From Cardiobacterium valvarum (GTDB taxonomy: Bacteria; Pseudomonadota; Gammaproteobacteria; Cardiobacteriales; Cardiobacteriaceae): a stretch of DNA of 64,000 nt. Below are positions 43,641 to 52,184 of the stretch, piece by piece (position 1 is the first letter of the stretch; each line of letters starts with the position of its first letter). A program made the translations under genes and the position numbers. The stretch spans positions 558,001-622,000 of the forward strand of contig NZ_UFUW01000001.1 of the NCBI RefSeq assembly GCF_900460955.1. The letters are read 5' to 3'. Below the pieces are notes generated by a model that saw nothing but the letters and a program-made list of their open reading frames with translations, did no database searches and was not told the DNA's origin.

Positions 43641-44387
43641 CTACCCCGGCTGCTGCAAGATTTGGCTCAAAAACTCCTGCGCGCGCGGGTGGCGGGCGTT
43701 GGTGAAAAACTTTTCCGGCGGAGCGGTTTCGAGGATTTCCCCTTTGTCCATGAAAACAATGCGGTCGGCGACGGTGCGCGCGAAGCCCATTTCGTGTGTG
43801 ACCACCAGCATGGTGATGCGGCTGTTTTCCGCGAGTTCGATCATGACGTCCAGCACTTCTTTGATCATTTCCGGGTCGAGCGCCGAGGTCGGTTCGTCGA
43901 AGAGCAGCACTTCGCAGTCCATGCACAGGGCGCGGGCGATGGCGACGCGTTGTTGCTGTCCGCCGGAGAGTTGGCCGGGGTATTTGTCCGCCTGTTCGCG
44001 GATGCCGACGCGTTCCAGGTATTGCCGCGCCGTCGCTTCCGCCTGTGCGCGCGGCTGTTTGTTCACCCAGATGGGGCCGAGGGTGAGGTTGTCGAGGATG
44101 GTGAGGTGCGGGAAGAGGTTGAACTGCTGGAAGACCATGCCGACTTTGCGCCTGAGATCGCGCGTCTGTTTGGTACTGCCGGTGAGGACTTCGCCGTCCA
44201 GACGGATTTCGCCTTCTTGATAGTTTTCCAGGCGGTTGATGCAGCGGATCAGCGTCGATTTGCCCGAACCGGACGGGCCGCAGATGACGAGGCGCTCGCC
44301 TTTTTTTACGTTCAGGTCAATGTTTTTCAGGGCGTGGTATTTGCCGTACCACTTGTTGAGGTGGTGGATGTTGATGGCGTCTGTCAT
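43641..44387 (-). CDS. Polar amino-acid ABC transporter ATPase (GlnQ/AapP type)
   Basis: 248 residues. Walker A GPSGSGKS (37-44), Q-loop VFQQFNLFPHLTILDNLTL, signature QLSGGQQQRVAIARAL, Walker B VLLFDEPTSALDPE and H-loop VVTHEMGFAR, all with the residue choices of polar amino-acid importers. It overlaps the upstream permease gene by 4 bases (ATGA at 44384-44387), and the permeases overlap likewise, so one transcript encodes permease-permease-ATPase. Confidence 0.92.
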   Translation of the reverse strand: MTDAINIHHLNKWYGKYHALKNIDLNVKKGERLVICGPSGSGKSTLIRCINRLENYQEGEIRLDGEVLTGSTKQTRDLRRKVGMVFQQFNLFPHLTILDNLTLGPIWVNKQPRAQAEATARQYLERVGIREQADKYPGQLSGGQQQRVAIARALCMDCEVLLFDEPTSALDPEMIKEVLDVMIELAENSRITMLVVTHEMGFARTVADRIVFMDKGEILETAPPEKFFTNARHPRAQEFLSQILQQPG

Positions 44388-45481
44388 GGGCGTTCCGGGG
44401 TGAAGTGGCGTTCGATGCGGTAGCTGGTGTGGCTCATGCCGTAGCAGAGCAGGAAGTAAACGAGGGCGCAGAAGGCGTAGCCTTCCATGCCGTGGCCGAG
44501 CCAGGCGGGATCCTGTCCTGCCGAGTGGACGATGCCGAGGAAGTCGAAGAGGCCGATGATGGAGACCAGGGTGGTGTCTTTGAAGAGGCCGACGAAGGTG
44601 TTGGTGATGCCGGGGATGACGGTCACCAGCGCCTGCGGCAGGATGACGAGGCGCATTTTCGCGATGTAGCCGAGGCCGAGGCTGTCCGCTGCTTCATATT
44701 GGCCGCGCGGGATGGCCTGCAAACCGCCGCGCACCACTTCCGCCATGTAGGCCGAGGCAAAGAGCGCCACGCCTATCAGCGCGCGCAGGAGGTTATCGAC
44801 GTGGATATGTGGAGGCAGGAAGAGCGGCAGCATGACGTTCGCCATGAAGAGGACGGTAATAAGCGGCACGCCGCGCCACAGTTCAATGAAAACGGTGCAG
44901 CAGAGGCGCAGCACCGGCAGGCGCGAGGTGCGCCCCAGCGCAAGCAGGATGCCAAGCGGCAGGGCGAAGACCAGCCCGGCGGAGGCGACGACGAAGGTCA
45001 GCATCATCCCGCCCCATTGGTTGCTGCGCACCAGCGGCAGGCCGAGGATGCCGCCGCGTAGCAGGAACCACGATAGCGGCGGCAGGATGAAGAGGGTGAA
45101 GACCAGCGTCCACAGTCGCATCCGCCCGCGCCCAAACCACAATGCGGCGAAGGTGGCGGGGACGATGCCGAGGAACAGCAGCCACACCCGCCAGCGTTCT
45201 GCTTCGGGGTAAAAGCCGTAGAGGAATTGCGCCAGGCGCATCTTGATGAAGACCCAGCAGGCGCCGCCGGAGGCGCAATCGGCAGCAGTCGTGCCGCGAA
45301 AATCGGCGTGCCATACTGCCCAGAGAAAGAGCGGCGGCAGGATGCGGTAAAGCAGGTACAGAGCCAGCAGGGTCAGGCAGACGTGCAGCGGTGAGGCGAA
45401 CAGGTTACGGCGCAGCCAGCACCACAGGCCAAATTCGGACGCGGGCGGGGCGCGGTCAGGCAAATAGGAAAAATCACTCAT
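44384..45481 (-). CDS. Polar amino-acid ABC permease (AapM type)
   Basis: 365 residues with an N-terminal extension and a C-terminal binding-protein-dependent transport domain: helices separated by ELWRGVPLITVLFMANVMLPL and the EAA loop EVVRGGLQAIPRGQYEAADSLGLGYI. Long permeases of this form occur in AapQM/general amino-acid (L-Glu, Gln, Asp) systems. Overlaps both neighbours by 4 bases. Confidence 0.9.
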   Translation of the reverse strand: MSDFSYLPDRAPPASEFGLWCWLRRNLFASPLHVCLTLLALYLLYRILPPLFLWAVWHADFRGTTAADCASGGACWVFIKMRLAQFLYGFYPEAERWRVWLLFLGIVPATFAALWFGRGRMRLWTLVFTLFILPPLSWFLLRGGILGLPLVRSNQWGGMMLTFVVASAGLVFALPLGILLALGRTSRLPVLRLCCTVFIELWRGVPLITVLFMANVMLPLFLPPHIHVDNLLRALIGVALFASAYMAEVVRGGLQAIPRGQYEAADSLGLGYIAKMRLVILPQALVTVIPGITNTFVGLFKDTTLVSIIGLFDFLGIVHSAGQDPAWLGHGMEGYAFCALVYFLLCYGMSHTSYRIERHFTPERP

Positions 45482-46641
45482 CGTTCCACCAGGCGGACAC
45501 GGCGGTTATAGCCGTTCATCAATAAAGAAATCACCAGACTGATAGCGAGATAGACCGCCATCGTCATCACAATAATCTCGACCGCGCGCCCCGTCTGATT
45601 GAGCGCCGTGCCGGTAAAGACCGAGACCAGGTCGGGGTAAGCAATCGCGGTTGCCAGCGACGAGTTTTTCACCACATTGGCAAACTGGCTGGTCAGCGGC
45701 GGCACCATCACCCGCAGCGCCTGCGGCAGCACGACGAGGCGCATCACCCGCGCCGGCGGCAGGCCGAGCGACTCCGCCGCTTCATACTGCCCGCGCGGCA
45801 CCGAGGCGATACCGCTGCGCACATATTCCGCCACATACGAGGCGCTATACAGCGATAGCGCCAGCCACAGCGCCAGCAGCTCCGGCAGCAGCGTCACACC
45901 GCCGCGAAAATTAAAACCCTGCAACAGCGGACGGCTGACCTGCGCCGGCTCGACCAGCGCGAAAAACACCGCCTGCGGCAACACGACGACAAGCAGTGCA
46001 TACGCCCACCACAGGCGCAGCACCTGCCCGCTTCGCCGCTGCCGGCGACGGTTCCAGCCACGCAGCAGAAAGGCAGCAACGACGCCACTCACCAAGGCGG
46101 CAACCGCCCATTGCAGCGCTGCCTGCCATAGCGGTGCAGCGAGGACGAGACCACGATTACTGAGCGCAGCGAGACAGCCCGTTTCTTCGCAACCCCAGCG
46201 CAGCGTGCTGGCACGCGGTGCGGGCAGGACAGCAAGCACGGCGAAGTACCAGAAAAAAAGCTGCAACAGTAGCGGCACATTGCGGAACAGCTCGACATAC
46301 ACGGCGGCGAGTTGGCGCATCAGCCAGTTACGCGACACGCGCAGCACACCGACGACCGTGCCGAGGATGGTGGCGGCGACAATCGCAAGCGCCGACACCA
46401 GCAGCGTGTTCAACAGCCCGACGACAAACACGCGGGCATAACTGTCGCTTTCCTGATACGGCAGCAAATGCTGGCTGACGGCAAAACCGGCAGGGTTGTC
46501 GAGAAACGCAAAGCTGAGCGACATGCCGTGTGATGCCATATTTGCCGCCGTGTTGCGCCACAGCAGCCAGGCGACGCCTGCCACTGCCAAAAGCAGCAGC
46601 CCCTGAACAGACCAGCGCCGCAGGCGCCCAGCGATATCCAT
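45478..46641 (-). CDS. Polar amino-acid ABC permease (AapQ type)
   Basis: 387 residues, the first gene of the set. It contains the EAA loop EYVRSGIASVPRGQYEAAESLGLPPARVMRL and an insertion after AVLPAPRASTLRWGCEETG, as in AapQ. ATG 46641 is preceded by GGAGG with 5-base spacing; a TTG one codon earlier is not needed. No substrate-binding protein lies upstream (46642-46987 holds repeats only), so the solute receptor must be encoded elsewhere or shared. Confidence 0.9.
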   Translation of the reverse strand: MDIAGRLRRWSVQGLLLLAVAGVAWLLWRNTAANMASHGMSLSFAFLDNPAGFAVSQHLLPYQESDSYARVFVVGLLNTLLVSALAIVAATILGTVVGVLRVSRNWLMRQLAAVYVELFRNVPLLLQLFFWYFAVLAVLPAPRASTLRWGCEETGCLAALSNRGLVLAAPLWQAALQWAVAALVSGVVAAFLLRGWNRRRQRRSGQVLRLWWAYALLVVVLPQAVFFALVEPAQVSRPLLQGFNFRGGVTLLPELLALWLALSLYSASYVAEYVRSGIASVPRGQYEAAESLGLPPARVMRLVVLPQALRVMVPPLTSQFANVVKNSSLATAIAYPDLVSVFTGTALNQTGRAVEIIVMTMAVYLAISLVISLLMNGYNRRVRLVER

Positions 46642-46802
46642 CAAAACCTCCGCAAGAAAAGAAGGGGCAAAACCTTACACTGCCCCCGGCAGAAATGCCA
46701 ATAAGGAAAAGTGTGGTGGGGATAACCAAAGGCTTTCTCCGTGGGGGAAGCATTTAAGGAAGGAATGAGATAAATCTCGCAGCGACAAAGCCCGCAAACC
46801 AT

Positions 46803-46975
46803 ACCGCCTGGCGGGCCCAGTGTTTACGTCGCTTGGCAGGGCCTGTAATTACGCCGCTTGGCGGGCCCAGTGTTTATCCCGCTTGACGGGTCCGGTATTG
46901 ATGCCGCTTGACGGGCCCAGTAATTACACCGCTTGGCGGGCCCGATATTGATGCCGCCTGGCGGGGCTCGCCAAC
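46803..46975 (+). repeat. 25-bp tandem repeat array, about 7 units
   Basis: Seven consecutive units of 25 bases beginning CCGCCTGGCGGGCCCAGTGT-TTACG, CCGCTTGGCGGGCCCAGTGT, CCGCTTGACGGGTCCGGTAT and so on, in the CCGCTTGGCGG orientation. It lies between the ABC operon (5' side) and the 3' end of the thioesterase gene. 46642-46802 otherwise holds only a weak hairpin (around 46725-46752). Confidence 0.92.
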
Positions 46976-46987
46976 ACCGTATCAGTT

Positions 46988-47449
46988 CTATTTGAAACGA
47001 CGATACCACTGCCCCTCCGCCGCCTCACGCGCTAGCGCCGCGTGGATGCGGGCCTGCCAGTCAGCGGGGGTTTGGTACTGGGTTTCGCCATTATCGAGGC
47101 GCACCGCGATTTGCATGGTGGATGCTTTGGTGAGCAATGCGCCGCTGTCGCGGTCATGGATGGTGTAGTCGAGTTTCAGGCAGCTTTCGTATTCGCGCAG
47201 GCCGGTGCGGATGGTGATGTGGTGGCCGAAGCGTGCCGGGCGGATGTATTTGAGGTTGAGTTGGGCGACGGGCCAGCCGTAGCCTGCTGCTGCCATTTGC
47301 GCGTAGCCGTAATCCAGGCGGTCGAGCCAGGCGCAGCGCGCCAGTTCGAGGTATTTGATGTAGTGGCCGTGCCAGACGATATGCATGCTGTCCACGTCGA
47401 AGAAGGGAATGTGGTGCGGGTATTCAAGGATGAGGCGGGCGTTTTTCAT
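46988..47449 (-). CDS. 4HBT-fold acyl thioesterase, aryl polyene cluster (ApeK-like)
   Basis: 153 residues. The hotdog-fold signature FFDVDSMHIVWHGHYIKYLELAR contains the catalytic Asp region of 4-hydroxybenzoyl-CoA thioesterase-like enzymes; downstream YIRPARFGHHITIRTGLREY and KASTMQIAV strands complete the fold. In aryl polyene clusters the equivalent protein edits or releases acyl intermediates. Start at 47449 (MKNARLILEYPHHIPFFD) overlaps the acyltransferase gene by 26 bases. It is the last gene of the minus-strand set. Confidence 0.82.
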   Translation of the reverse strand: MKNARLILEYPHHIPFFDVDSMHIVWHGHYIKYLELARCAWLDRLDYGYAQMAAAGYGWPVAQLNLKYIRPARFGHHITIRTGLREYESCLKLDYTIHDRDSGALLTKASTMQIAVRLDNGETQYQTPADWQARIHAALAREAAEGQWYRRFK

Positions 47450-48368
47450 CGTCGTTCCAGAAGTCGTAGAAGTTGAACCATTGCAGCGGTGCGCGGCGGC
47501 ATTCGTCTTCGAGCAGGCGGGCGTAGCGTGCGGCAGCAGCATGAATGATGGCGTGACGGGTGCTTTTCTGCCAGGTGATGCTTGTGGCGAAGTTGGCAAG
47601 ATGCAAGTGGTAGCGGCCACGCACTTTGCGGCAAAAGAGGGTGTTGAGGCGGGTATGCAGGAGCCCGGCGAGCAGCCACGGCCCCTGCGCGAAGATGGCA
47701 TCGTCGCCGAGGAAGGGGACGCGCACGGTCTTTTCGCCGCGCAGCGGCACGCGGTCGGCGGCGATCGCCAGCCATTCGCCGCGCTCCACGCGTTGTTGCA
47801 GTTCAAGCATGATGGCGGCGTCGAGTTCGCTCACCTGAATCATGCGGATGTCGTCGGCGCCCGCTTTTTGCAGGGCGCGGTTGTAGGCGGGGGCGTGCTT
47901 GTTGTGGACGAGGATGTTCAGCGCGAAATGTCGGTGATGGGCGACCAGTGCACGGCAGATTTCCATGTTGCCGTGGTGGCTGCACAGCAGGATTTCACCG
48001 CGCGCCCCGGCGGCAGGGTGATCCATGCGGTGGTAGATGTTGTCCGGGTCGGAGACGGTGAGGTCGCGGTAGGTGAGGCGGCGTTGCCACACGGCGAAGC
48101 GGTCGGCAATCGCTTCGGCGAAGCTGCGGATTTGTCGGTAGGCGGCAAATCGCGGCAGGTGCAGGTCGGGGGTGCTGGCGACGAGGCGGCGCTGATAGCG
48201 GGCGATGTTGCGCCGCGCACGCGGGCTGGTGCCGTAGTAGTAGCCGCTGATGACGGCGACGGCAAGCGGCAGCAGCCAGGCGGGGAAGTGGCGCACGATT
48301 TGCGTGGTCAGCCACAGGGCGAGCGGGTTGCCGCGTTCGTGCTGCGCGGCCCAGTGGTTGTCGTTCAT
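47424..48368 (-). CDS. LpxL-like lipid acyltransferase, aryl polyene cluster
   Basis: 314 residues with the HtrB/LpxL acyltransferase motif CSHHGNMEICRALVAH (HxxxxE), an N-terminal helix (LWLTTQIVRHFPAWLLPLAVAVISGYYY) and VPFLGDDAIFAQGPWLLAGLL. It is the lipid A late-acyltransferase fold, here likely attaching an acyl group to the polyene lipid. ATG 48368 overlaps the glycosyltransferase stop by ATGA. Confidence 0.82.
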   Translation of the reverse strand: MNDNHWAAQHERGNPLALWLTTQIVRHFPAWLLPLAVAVISGYYYGTSPRARRNIARYQRRLVASTPDLHLPRFAAYRQIRSFAEAIADRFAVWQRRLTYRDLTVSDPDNIYHRMDHPAAGARGEILLCSHHGNMEICRALVAHHRHFALNILVHNKHAPAYNRALQKAGADDIRMIQVSELDAAIMLELQQRVERGEWLAIAADRVPLRGEKTVRVPFLGDDAIFAQGPWLLAGLLHTRLNTLFCRKVRGRYHLHLANFATSITWQKSTRHAIIHAAAARYARLLEDECRRAPLQWFNFYDFWNDDEKRPPHP

Positions 48369-49093
48369 GCTTTGCGCCATAGCTTTTGCAGCCGCCACAG
48401 GATGCCGCTGAAAAAGAGGCGGGCATGCATGGCGCTGATGCGCAGATTGTCGCGCCAGAGGCGGAAATGCGAGATACCATCCGCCTGGTAGCGGACACGG
48501 GTATCGAGCCAGACGAGCGGCGTGCCGTGGCGGTAGTGGTGAACGAGGATTTCGATGTCGAAATCCATGCGGTCGCCGCAGCGGTGCCGTTGCAGGAGAG
48601 CGGCGGTGCTGGCCACGGGATAGAGGCGGTAGCCGCACATACCATCGTGGATGGCGCGGCTGCCGGTGTTGACCCACAGCCAGAAGTTGGTGATTTTGCG
48701 CCCGTAAAGACGGCTTTTCGGTGCATCGTCGCCGTAGGCGGGGCGGCCGCAGACAAGCGCCTGCGGGTTGGTGCGTCCGGCAGCAAGGAAGCGGGCGACG
48801 TCGGCGAGGTCGTGCTGGCCGTCGGCGTCCACCTGCAAGGCGTGGCTGTAGCCGTGTGCTGCCGCCCAGCGGATGCCGTCCTTGACGGCGGCGCCTTTGC
48901 CGCCGTTTTTGGCGCGGGCGAGGAGATGGATGTCAGGATTACCGGCGGCGAGGGCTTGCGCGGCGGCCAGATCGGCAGCGCTTGAGCCGTCATCAACGAT
49001 GAGGACGGGCAGGTCGAGCGCGCGCAGGGCGGCAGTGACGGCGGCGAGGGTGCAGCCGTGGTTGTAATGGGGGATGAGGGCGATGGGGTGCAT
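48365..49093 (-). CDS. Family 2 glycosyltransferase, aryl polyene cluster (ApeJ-like)
   Basis: 242 residues of the GT-A fold: ALIPHYNHGCTLAAVTAALR, VLIVDDGSSAADLA, LLARAKNGGKGAAVKDGI and the DXD-type ALQVDADGQHDLADV. Acceptor likely a lipid carrier or the polyene head. ATG 49093 (MHPIALIPHYNH) is chosen over a GTG at 49105; neither has a clear ribosome-binding site. In some aryl polyene clusters this activity and the acyltransferase are fused; here they are two overlapping genes. Confidence 0.82.
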   Translation of the reverse strand: MHPIALIPHYNHGCTLAAVTAALRALDLPVLIVDDGSSAADLAAAQALAAGNPDIHLLARAKNGGKGAAVKDGIRWAAAHGYSHALQVDADGQHDLADVARFLAAGRTNPQALVCGRPAYGDDAPKSRLYGRKITNFWLWVNTGSRAIHDGMCGYRLYPVASTAALLQRHRCGDRMDFDIEILVHHYRHGTPLVWLDTRVRYQADGISHFRLWRDNLRISAMHARLFFSGILWRLQKLWRKA

Positions 49094-49138
49094 GGCGGGA
49101 ATCACAGTGGTAGCAGGGTCGTGTCAGCGGGAATGCCA

Positions 49139-50713
49139 TCAGACAGGTGCGTCGTTCAGGCGGTACACGATGCGGCCGGAGGCGCATTTGCCGTGGCCGT
49201 TGTCGCAGGTGAAGTGCAGTTTGCCGCGTGCTGCGTCGTAGCGCAGGGTGAGGGTCAGGAGGTCGTAGGGGCGCAGGAATTGTTGGTATTTGAGTTGTTC
49301 GATGGCGCTGATGGTGGCGTTGAGGCCGAGGTCGTGCGCGGCGAGGTCAAGCGCCCAGCGGCATTGCACCACGCCCGGCACGAGGGCGATCCGGTCGAAG
49401 TGGCCTTTGCAGTAGTGCAGGTCGAGCGGGACGCGGGCGCGGTAGATGTGGGTGTCGCCGTCAACTTGCGGCGGCTGCCAGGCGGGATTGAGGATGGGCT
49501 CGCGCAGGGCGCGTTCCCAGTCGGCACGGGCGATTTTGCCCTGGCTGTTGCGCGGCAGGCGGTCGGTAACGCGGATGTGGCGCGGCACGGCGAGGCGATC
49601 GTGCTGTTGCAGGAGCAGGGCGCGCCAGCGGGCGAGCAGGGCAGGGCGGCCTTCGTCGCGCCAGGCGCGGATGCCATCGTCGCTGAGGGCGATCCAGGCG
49701 TAGAGGTGGCCGCTGTCGGGGTGCAGGGCGCAGTGGCTGTCGGCGATGGTCGGGTCGTTGTTCAGGCTGTGTTCGAGGGCGTTCAGGGCGATGCGTTTGT
49801 CGCCGCGTTTGATGATGCGGTCGCTTCTGCCGAGGAGGTTGTGCGCTTCGTCCACAAGGTCGCCGGTGGCAATCCAGCCGTGGGTCCACGGGCTTTTGAC
49901 GTGTAGTGCGCCGTCGGGGTCGCGGCGGGTGGTAACGCCGGGCAGCGGGTGGCGACCCGTGCCGTCGTCGATGCTGATGACGCCGCTTTCGGTGCTGCCG
50001 TAGATGTCGAGCACGGCACAGCCGAGTTGGGCGCGCAGGGCGGCAGCAACGGCGGGGTCGAGCGCGCCGCCCGCGCTGGTAATGCAGGCAACGCGGCCGC
50101 GCCACGGGGTAAGGTCGTGTCCGGCGACGAGGGTGTGCAGCAGTGCCGGGGTGCTGATCCAGACTTGCGGGGTGGTGCTGCGACGGCTGGCGTCAAGCAG
50201 CAGTTCGGGGTAGCGGTGCTGGGCTGGGTCGATATGCCAACCGGCGAGGAGGCTGTGGATGGTGCGGAAGGTGAGGCCGTAGAGGTGCTGCGGATGGACG
50301 CTGCCGAGGGCGGTGGCGCTGCGGGGCCAGTGCGGCAGGGTGAGCAGGGCCGCGCTTTCGCTCAGCATCGCGCCGAGGGTTTTGGGGACGCGGCTGCCGG
50401 TGCCGGTGGTGCCGGAGGTAGAGAGGGTGAGGGGGATGTCATGCAAGGATGGCAGGGGGGGCGCGCTGTGGGCAGCGGACGTCAGCGGAATGTCGCTGTC
50501 GCGCAGGGTATCGGGTGCACCGTCGTCGCGTGGCAGGAGTTCGGCGGGCTCGCCGGTGATGGCGCAAGCGATGAGGGCGGCGGCAAGGGTGAGCGGATTG
50601 TCGCAGGCGAGGCGTTGCGGGTGGCGGAGGTGTGGGGCGAGGGCGCAGGCGGCAGCGCGGATGGCTGCACCATGCGGGCTGCGGGCGAGGGCTTCGGTGA
50701 GGATGATGTTCAT
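49139..50713 (-). CDS. Acyl-ACP/CoA ligase fused to hotdog dehydratase (ApeH-ApeI type)
   Basis: 524 residues. N-terminal AMP-binding domain: LTLSTSGTTGTGSRVPKTLG (phosphate loop), DIYGSTESGVISID and GDLVDEAHNLLGRSDRIIKRGDKRI. After a linker at about residue 420, the C-terminal hotdog domain has CKGHFDRIALVPGVVQC, the HFxxxPxxPGVxQ motif of FabA/FabZ-like dehydratases. This pairs activation of the aryl starter with a dehydratase in one chain. ATG 50713 overlaps the membrane-protein gene by 4 bases. Start is preferred over a longer frame (50869). Confidence 0.85.
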   Translation of the reverse strand: MNIILTEALARSPHGAAIRAAACALAPHLRHPQRLACDNPLTLAAALIACAITGEPAELLPRDDGAPDTLRDSDIPLTSAAHSAPPLPSLHDIPLTLSTSGTTGTGSRVPKTLGAMLSESAALLTLPHWPRSATALGSVHPQHLYGLTFRTIHSLLAGWHIDPAQHRYPELLLDASRRSTTPQVWISTPALLHTLVAGHDLTPWRGRVACITSAGGALDPAVAAALRAQLGCAVLDIYGSTESGVISIDDGTGRHPLPGVTTRRDPDGALHVKSPWTHGWIATGDLVDEAHNLLGRSDRIIKRGDKRIALNALEHSLNNDPTIADSHCALHPDSGHLYAWIALSDDGIRAWRDEGRPALLARWRALLLQQHDRLAVPRHIRVTDRLPRNSQGKIARADWERALREPILNPAWQPPQVDGDTHIYRARVPLDLHYCKGHFDRIALVPGVVQCRWALDLAAHDLGLNATISAIEQLKYQQFLRPYDLLTLTLRYDAARGKLHFTCDNGHGKCASGRIVYRLNDAPV

Positions 50714-51246
50714 GTTTTGAGTCGGTAGCGGCGGTAGAGCCATTCGCCGGCGAGGAGGAGGCCCATGAGAATGTAGGAGATGACGCCGGTGTAGAGCGCC
50801 CAGGCGCGTTCGGCGCCGATGAGGCTGAGGGTGGCGATGATGCCGCCGTTCACGATGAAGTAACCGCACCAGATTTGTGTGACGCGGCGGGTGTAGGCGA
50901 TGCCTGCCGGTGGCAGGTCGGGATGTTGCAGGCGGGCGAGGCGCTCGATGGCGCTCGGCGGGTGGATAAGGCTGGCGGTGAAGGCGATAAGCAGGGTGGC
51001 GTTGATGATGAGCGGGTAGAGGGTCAGCGCGTTTTTGTTGTCAAGCAAGGTGGTGGCGGTGAAGTAGGCGGCGAGTGCCAGTGCGCCGAGGCGGACGGCG
51101 CGACGCGGCGCGAGTATGGCGCGCAGCAGCCAGGCGGCGGCCATGAGGAGGGCAAGGGCGCGTGCGCCGCGACCGTAGTACCACAGCCACGGGTAGGCGA
51201 GGGTGAGCAGCCAGATGGTGGGGCGGATGAGGTGGCGGATGGGCAT
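50710..51246 (-). CDS. Membrane protein of aryl polyene clusters (ApeG-like, COG4648 type)
   Basis: 178 residues starting MPIRHLIRPTIWLLTLAYPWLWYYG, with about five to six helices (for example ALALLMAAAWLLRAILA and ALYTGVISYILMGLLLAGEWLYRR). The AIERLARLQHPDLPPAGIAYTRRVTQIWCGYFIVNG block is typical. Its exact role in polyene synthesis is unknown; it lies upstream of and overlaps the ligase gene. A RAYT gene separates it from the ACP genes. Confidence 0.78.
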   Translation of the reverse strand: MPIRHLIRPTIWLLTLAYPWLWYYGRGARALALLMAAAWLLRAILAPRRAVRLGALALAAYFTATTLLDNKNALTLYPLIINATLLIAFTASLIHPPSAIERLARLQHPDLPPAGIAYTRRVTQIWCGYFIVNGGIIATLSLIGAERAWALYTGVISYILMGLLLAGEWLYRRYRLKT

Positions 51247-51263
51247 GGATGGTATTTGCGGAC

Positions 51264-51285
51264 GTAGGGTGGGCCTTGGCCCACC
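51264..51285 (+). repeat. REP palindrome on the 3' side of the RAYT gene
   Basis: GTAGGGTGGGC-CTTG-GCCCACC: the GTAG tetranucleotide head plus inverted arms is the classic target of RAYT transposases; it lies 17 bases past the RAYT stop. Confidence 0.75.
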
Positions 51286-51301
51286 ATGCGGTTGGGAAGG
51301 G

Positions 51302-51838
51302 TTAGTCGTCATAGAGGTTTTGGCTTGACGAGGCGATGGCTTCGCCCCAATCCGGCAGGAAAAGGCCGTTTTTGACGTCGCGGTGGAAGGAGGTGTAAGG
51401 CCAGTCGGCAACTCGCCGGACGTAGCCGTGTTTTACAGGGTTGTAGTAGGTGTAGTGGATGTGCCGTTCGAGATCGTGGCGGTCACGGATGCGGTGTTCC
51501 CAGAAGCGGCGTTGCCAGATGCCACTTTCCCGCTTGTTTTGTTTGCTGGCGTTTGTTTGGCGACATATCGGCGGGATGCTGCGGCTGAACAGGCTTTTCA
51601 GGGCGCCCAGACGTTGGGAGTAGTCGTGGTCGTTTTCCGGTAGTGTCAGGACGGCATGGAAGTGTTCCGGCAGGAGGGTGACGGCGATAGTGGTGAACGG
51701 ATAGTGCACGGCGACTGCCCGCCAGGCGGCGCGGAAGGCATCTATGTAGCGGATGAGCCAGTTTGCCCGCCGGTCTTGCAGGACGACGGTGAAGAAGTAG
51801 CACCCGCCCAAGGTGTAATCTCTGCGGTAGTTGGGCAT
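51302..51838 (-). CDS. REP-associated tyrosine transposase (RAYT, TnpA_REP)
   Basis: 178 residues of the IS200/IS605-like Y1 family. The HUH motif is H59-F60-H61 in LLPEHFHAVLTLPENDHDYSQR, and the catalytic tyrosine is probably Y129 in RHIHYTYYNPVKHG. IWQRRFWEHRIRD and DWPYTSFHRDV are also characteristic. It binds and nicks single-stranded REP sequences. It sits as an insertion between two parts of the aryl polyene operon, flanked by REP-like palindromes at 51264 and 51892. Appears intact. Confidence 0.93.
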   Translation of the reverse strand: MPNYRRDYTLGGCYFFTVVLQDRRANWLIRYIDAFRAAWRAVAVHYPFTTIAVTLLPEHFHAVLTLPENDHDYSQRLGALKSLFSRSIPPICRQTNASKQNKRESGIWQRRFWEHRIRDRHDLERHIHYTYYNPVKHGYVRRVADWPYTSFHRDVKNGLFLPDWGEAIASSSQNLYDD

Positions 51839-51891
51839 ACGGTGGGGTTTTTATGCTTCGGGTTAGCGGTGGGCTACGCCGGAGGTTGTTC

Positions 51892-51915
51892 TAGGGCGTG
51901 GGCCAAGATTCGCCC
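51892..51915 (+). repeat. REP-like sequence on the 5' side of the RAYT gene
   Basis: TAGGGCG-TGGGCCAAGATT-CGCCC carries a TAGGGCG/CGCCC stem and resembles, imperfectly, the GTAGGGTGGGC head of the 3' REP. Confidence 0.5.
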
Positions 51916-51926
51916 TGTGCGGGTTG

Positions 51927-52184
51927 TTACGTTTTGTCCTGCTCTTGTTTGCGCAACACGGCGGCAATGACGTCGCCGATGGTGCGCACGTGGCGGAAGT
52001 CTTCGGCGACGAGGCGGTAGCCGGTTTTGCGTTTGACGTGGTCGATGAGGTCAATGGCGTCAATGCTGTCGATTTCGAGGTCTTCGTAGAGGTTGGCGTC
52101 TTTGTGGATGCGCGCCGGCTCGATTTCGAAGAGTTCGGTCAGGGTGGTTTTCAGGATGTCGTAGATTTGGGCTTCATCCAGCAT
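51927..52184 (-). CDS. Acyl carrier protein 2, aryl polyene cluster (ApeF-like)
   Basis: 85 residues. The phosphopantetheine attachment serine is in LYEDLEIDSIDAIDLIDHVKRK, with an acidic helix II typical of ACPs. ATG 52184 has AAGGA upstream and overlaps ACP 1 by 11 bases. Carries the growing polyene or starter acyl group. Confidence 0.87.
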   Translation of the reverse strand: MLDEAQIYDILKTTLTELFEIEPARIHKDANLYEDLEIDSIDAIDLIDHVKRKTGYRLVAEDFRHVRTIGDVIAAVLRKQEQDKT

